Source: an uncultured bacterium
Lineage (GTDB): Bacteria > Verrucomicrobiota > Kiritimatiellia > CAIKKV01 > CAITUY01
Assembly: GCA_903934155.1 (NCBI GenBank)
Contig: CAIZMS010000173.1
Location: forward strand, 1-6,304
Direction of reading: 5' to 3'
Length of the DNA stretch: 6,304 nt
Each line of letters begins with the position of its first letter. Position 1 is the stretch's first letter. Shown one piece after another: positions 4,705-6,304 of the stretch. The position numbers were made by a program, and so were the translations under genes. The notes beneath the pieces were generated by a model, which did not search any database, was not told where the DNA came from, and worked only from the letters and a program-made list of their open reading frames with translations.

Positions 4705-6304
4705 ATGAGTAATCCAATGGAGCAGTTGATGAAACGGCGCGAGACTGCCGAAAAGCGGCTTCGCCGGGAGAAGTTTAACTCCAAGGTCCGCATCACGGTG
4801 GGCTCTGCCACCTGTGAGAATGCCGCCGGGGCGCCGGATGTCTTCAAGCGGGTTGAGGAATTGATCAAGCGGCACGGCTTGAAAGATGTCACCCTGAGCC
4901 GCGTGGGCTGCACCGGTCGGTGCGATATGGAGCCGGTGGTGACGGTTTTCAGCCAGCGAACCACCCCGGTGAAATATATCGCCATGACGCCTGACAAGGT
5001 GGAGAAGGTGTTCGACTCGCATGTTCTGAAGGCGATCCCGGTCAAGGACATGGCGATGCCCAATGAGGGCGTACAGGATACGGATTTCACCGAGGAGAAA
5101 CTTTGGGCGGACGCGCGGCTTACCGACCGGTTCTCGTCCGTCTTCGGGGATGTTCACTTTTTCGGCAAGCAGATGCGCATGACGCTGCGCAACTGCGGCG
5201 TGATTGATCCCGAGGACATGGATGAATACCTCATGGTTCGCGGCTACCAGGCGGCGGTGAAGGTCCTTACCGAGATGACGCCCAACGATGTGGTCAATAC
5301 CGTCACCAAGTCCGGCCTGCGCGGTCGCGGCGGCGGCGGGTTTTCCACGGGGGTGAAATGGAATTTTGCCCTCGCCCAGAAGAATGAGGAGAAGTACATC
5401 GTCTGCAATGCCGATGAAGGTGATCCCGGTGCCTTCATGGATCGCAGCACCATCGAGGGTGATCCCCACACCGTGATTGAGGGCATGATCATCGGCGGCT
5501 ATGCGATTGGCGCCCGGGTGGGTTATGTGTACATCCGGGCCGAGTATCCCCTGGCCATCAAGCGGCTGGAGATCGCCATTGCGGCGGCCCGGCAGGCGGG
5601 GTTCCTCGGGACGAAAATTTTCGGGACGGAATGGGATTTTGACATCGAGATCCGGCTCGGGGCCGGTGCGTTTGTGTGCGGTGAGGAAACCGCCCTGATC
5701 CGGTCGATCGAGGGGGAGCGCGGCATGCCGCGGCCCCGTCCGCCGTATCCCGCCGCGTCGGGGTTGTGGGGCAAGCCCACGGTGATCAACAATGTTGAGA
5801 CCTTTGCCAATATTCCCGTGGTGATCCTGGACGGTCCCGAATGGTTTTCGTCCATCGGCACGGCCAAGAGCAAGGGGACCAAGGTTTTCGCCCTGGCCGG
5901 GAAAGTTTGCAATACCGGCCTGGTGGAAGTGCCCATGGGCACGACGCTGCGCGAAGTGGTGTACGGGGTCGGCGGCGGGATCCGCGATGGTAAGAAATTC
6001 AAGGCGGTCCAGACGGGCGGCCCGGCGGGCGGTTGCCTGCCCGAGTCCTACCTCGACACCCCGGTGGACTATGAGTCATTGACGGCCGCGGGTTCGATGA
6101 TGGGCAGCGGGGGCATGATCGTGATCGACGAGGATTCCTGCATGGTGGACGTGGCCCGGTTTTTCCTGGATTTCACCCAGGACGAGTCCTGCGGCAAGTG
6201 TACCCCGTGCCGGGAGGGCACCAAGCGCATGCTGGAAATCCTGCAGCGCATCACCTCGGGGCGTGGGGTTGAAGGCGATATCGAGAAGTTGCTGCGTCTG
6301 GGCG
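4705..6304 (+). CDS. hydB: NADH-binding hydrogenase/NADH dehydrogenase flavoprotein subunit, HydB/HndC/NuoF type (3'-partial)
   Basis: 533 codons are visible and the frame is open at the right edge. It begins with a basic, helix-prone segment (residues 8-27). A thioredoxin-like [2Fe-2S] domain follows (about 27-115), with C37, C69 and C73 in TCENAAG and GCTGRC; the usual fourth Cys is not seen. The NuoF core has the FMN/NADH glycine-rich loop RGGGGF (208-213), NADEGDPGAF (235-244) and GAGAFVCGEETAL (319-331). The N3-type [4Fe-4S] motif SCGKCTPC carries C496, C499 and C502; the fourth ligand would lie beyond the window. In the family this subunit binds FMN and NAD(H) and passes electrons to HydA; in electron-bifurcating (Bfu-type) enzymes it houses the bifurcating flavin site. 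It is a paralog of the NuoF part of the gene at 1-2118. Any C-terminal ferredoxin domain (expected for HydB) or GltD-like extension cannot be seen. A role in formate dehydrogenase or another NAD-linked complex is possible. Confidence 0.93.
   Translation, partial: MSNPMEQLMKRRETAEKRLRREKFNSKVRITVGSATCENAAGAPDVFKRVEELIKRHGLKDVTLSRVGCTGRCDMEPVVTVFSQRTTPVKYIAMTPDKVEKVFDSHVLKAIPVKDMAMPNEGVQDTDFTEEKLWADARLTDRFSSVFGDVHFFGKQMRMTLRNCGVIDPEDMDEYLMVRGYQAAVKVLTEMTPNDVVNTVTKSGLRGRGGGGFSTGVKWNFALAQKNEEKYIVCNADEGDPGAFMDRSTIEGDPHTVIEGMIIGGYAIGARVGYVYIRAEYPLAIKRLEIAIAAARQAGFLGTKIFGTEWDFDIEIRLGAGAFVCGEETALIRSIEGERGMPRPRPPYPAASGLWGKPTVINNVETFANIPVVILDGPEWFSSIGTAKSKGTKVFALAGKVCNTGLVEVPMGTTLREVVYGVGGGIRDGKKFKAVQTGGPAGGCLPESYLDTPVDYESLTAAGSMMGSGGMIVIDEDSCMVDVARFFLDFTQDESCGKCTPCREGTKRMLEILQRITSGRGVEGDIEKLLRLG

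Noticed and set aside
4681..5469. 262-codon open frame on the minus strand
   Set aside because: It lies wholly opposite the clear HydB/NuoF coding sequence, has a His/Arg-rich low-information composition and no recognisable motif. It is a shadow of GC-rich codon use.
1..6304. CRISPR arrays, tRNA/rRNA genes, insertion sequences, riboswitches
   Set aside because: No spaced repeats, cloverleaf-like segment, transposase frame or long structured leader was seen; coding density leaves only 134-bp and 50-bp gaps.

Overview
The window reads as part of a gene cluster for a multimeric, probably electron-bifurcating [FeFe]-hydrogenase with its redox regulator. All genes are on the plus strand. The DNA is GC-rich by eye, apart from one short AT-rich regulatory patch around 3920-3960. 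The host is a bacterium with anaerobic, H2-metabolising (probably fermentative) physiology. The Rex and HydB variants remind me of Verrucomicrobiota/Kiritimatiellota-type anaerobes, but that is an impression from memory and cannot be settled here.

Layout: (1) 1-2118 is the 3' part of a large gene joining a NuoF/HydB-type NADH:acceptor module to a complete GltD/NfnB-type FAD/NAD(P)H module. The 5' end lies outside the window. (2) 2106-3878 is a 590-residue [FeFe]-hydrogenase large subunit (HydA/HndD type) overlapping the fusion gene by 13 bp. (3) 3879-4012 is a 134-bp intergenic region. It holds a strong GC hairpin (probable terminator), a palindrome that fits a Rex operator, and a sigma70-like promoter. 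(4) 4013-4654 is rex, the NADH/NAD+-sensing repressor. (5) 4705-6304 is a second HydB/HndC/NuoF-type gene, cut off by the right edge.

Working model: the hydrogenase supplies the H-cluster and the iron-sulfur wire. The NuoF-type subunits supply FMN and NAD(H) sites. The GltD-like module adds an FAD and a probable NADPH site. Such a complex could couple H2, NAD(H), NADP(H) and perhaps ferredoxin. Rex, encoded inside the cluster and facing its own probable operator, would adjust expression to the NADH/NAD+ ratio. The most notable points are the NuoF-GltD fusion beside a hydrogenase, a Ser in place of the usual second Cys in the first H-cluster motif, two NuoF paralogs about two thirds identical on either side of hydA-rex, and the Rex-box promoter. 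No RNA genes, CRISPR arrays, insertion sequences or attachment sites were seen.
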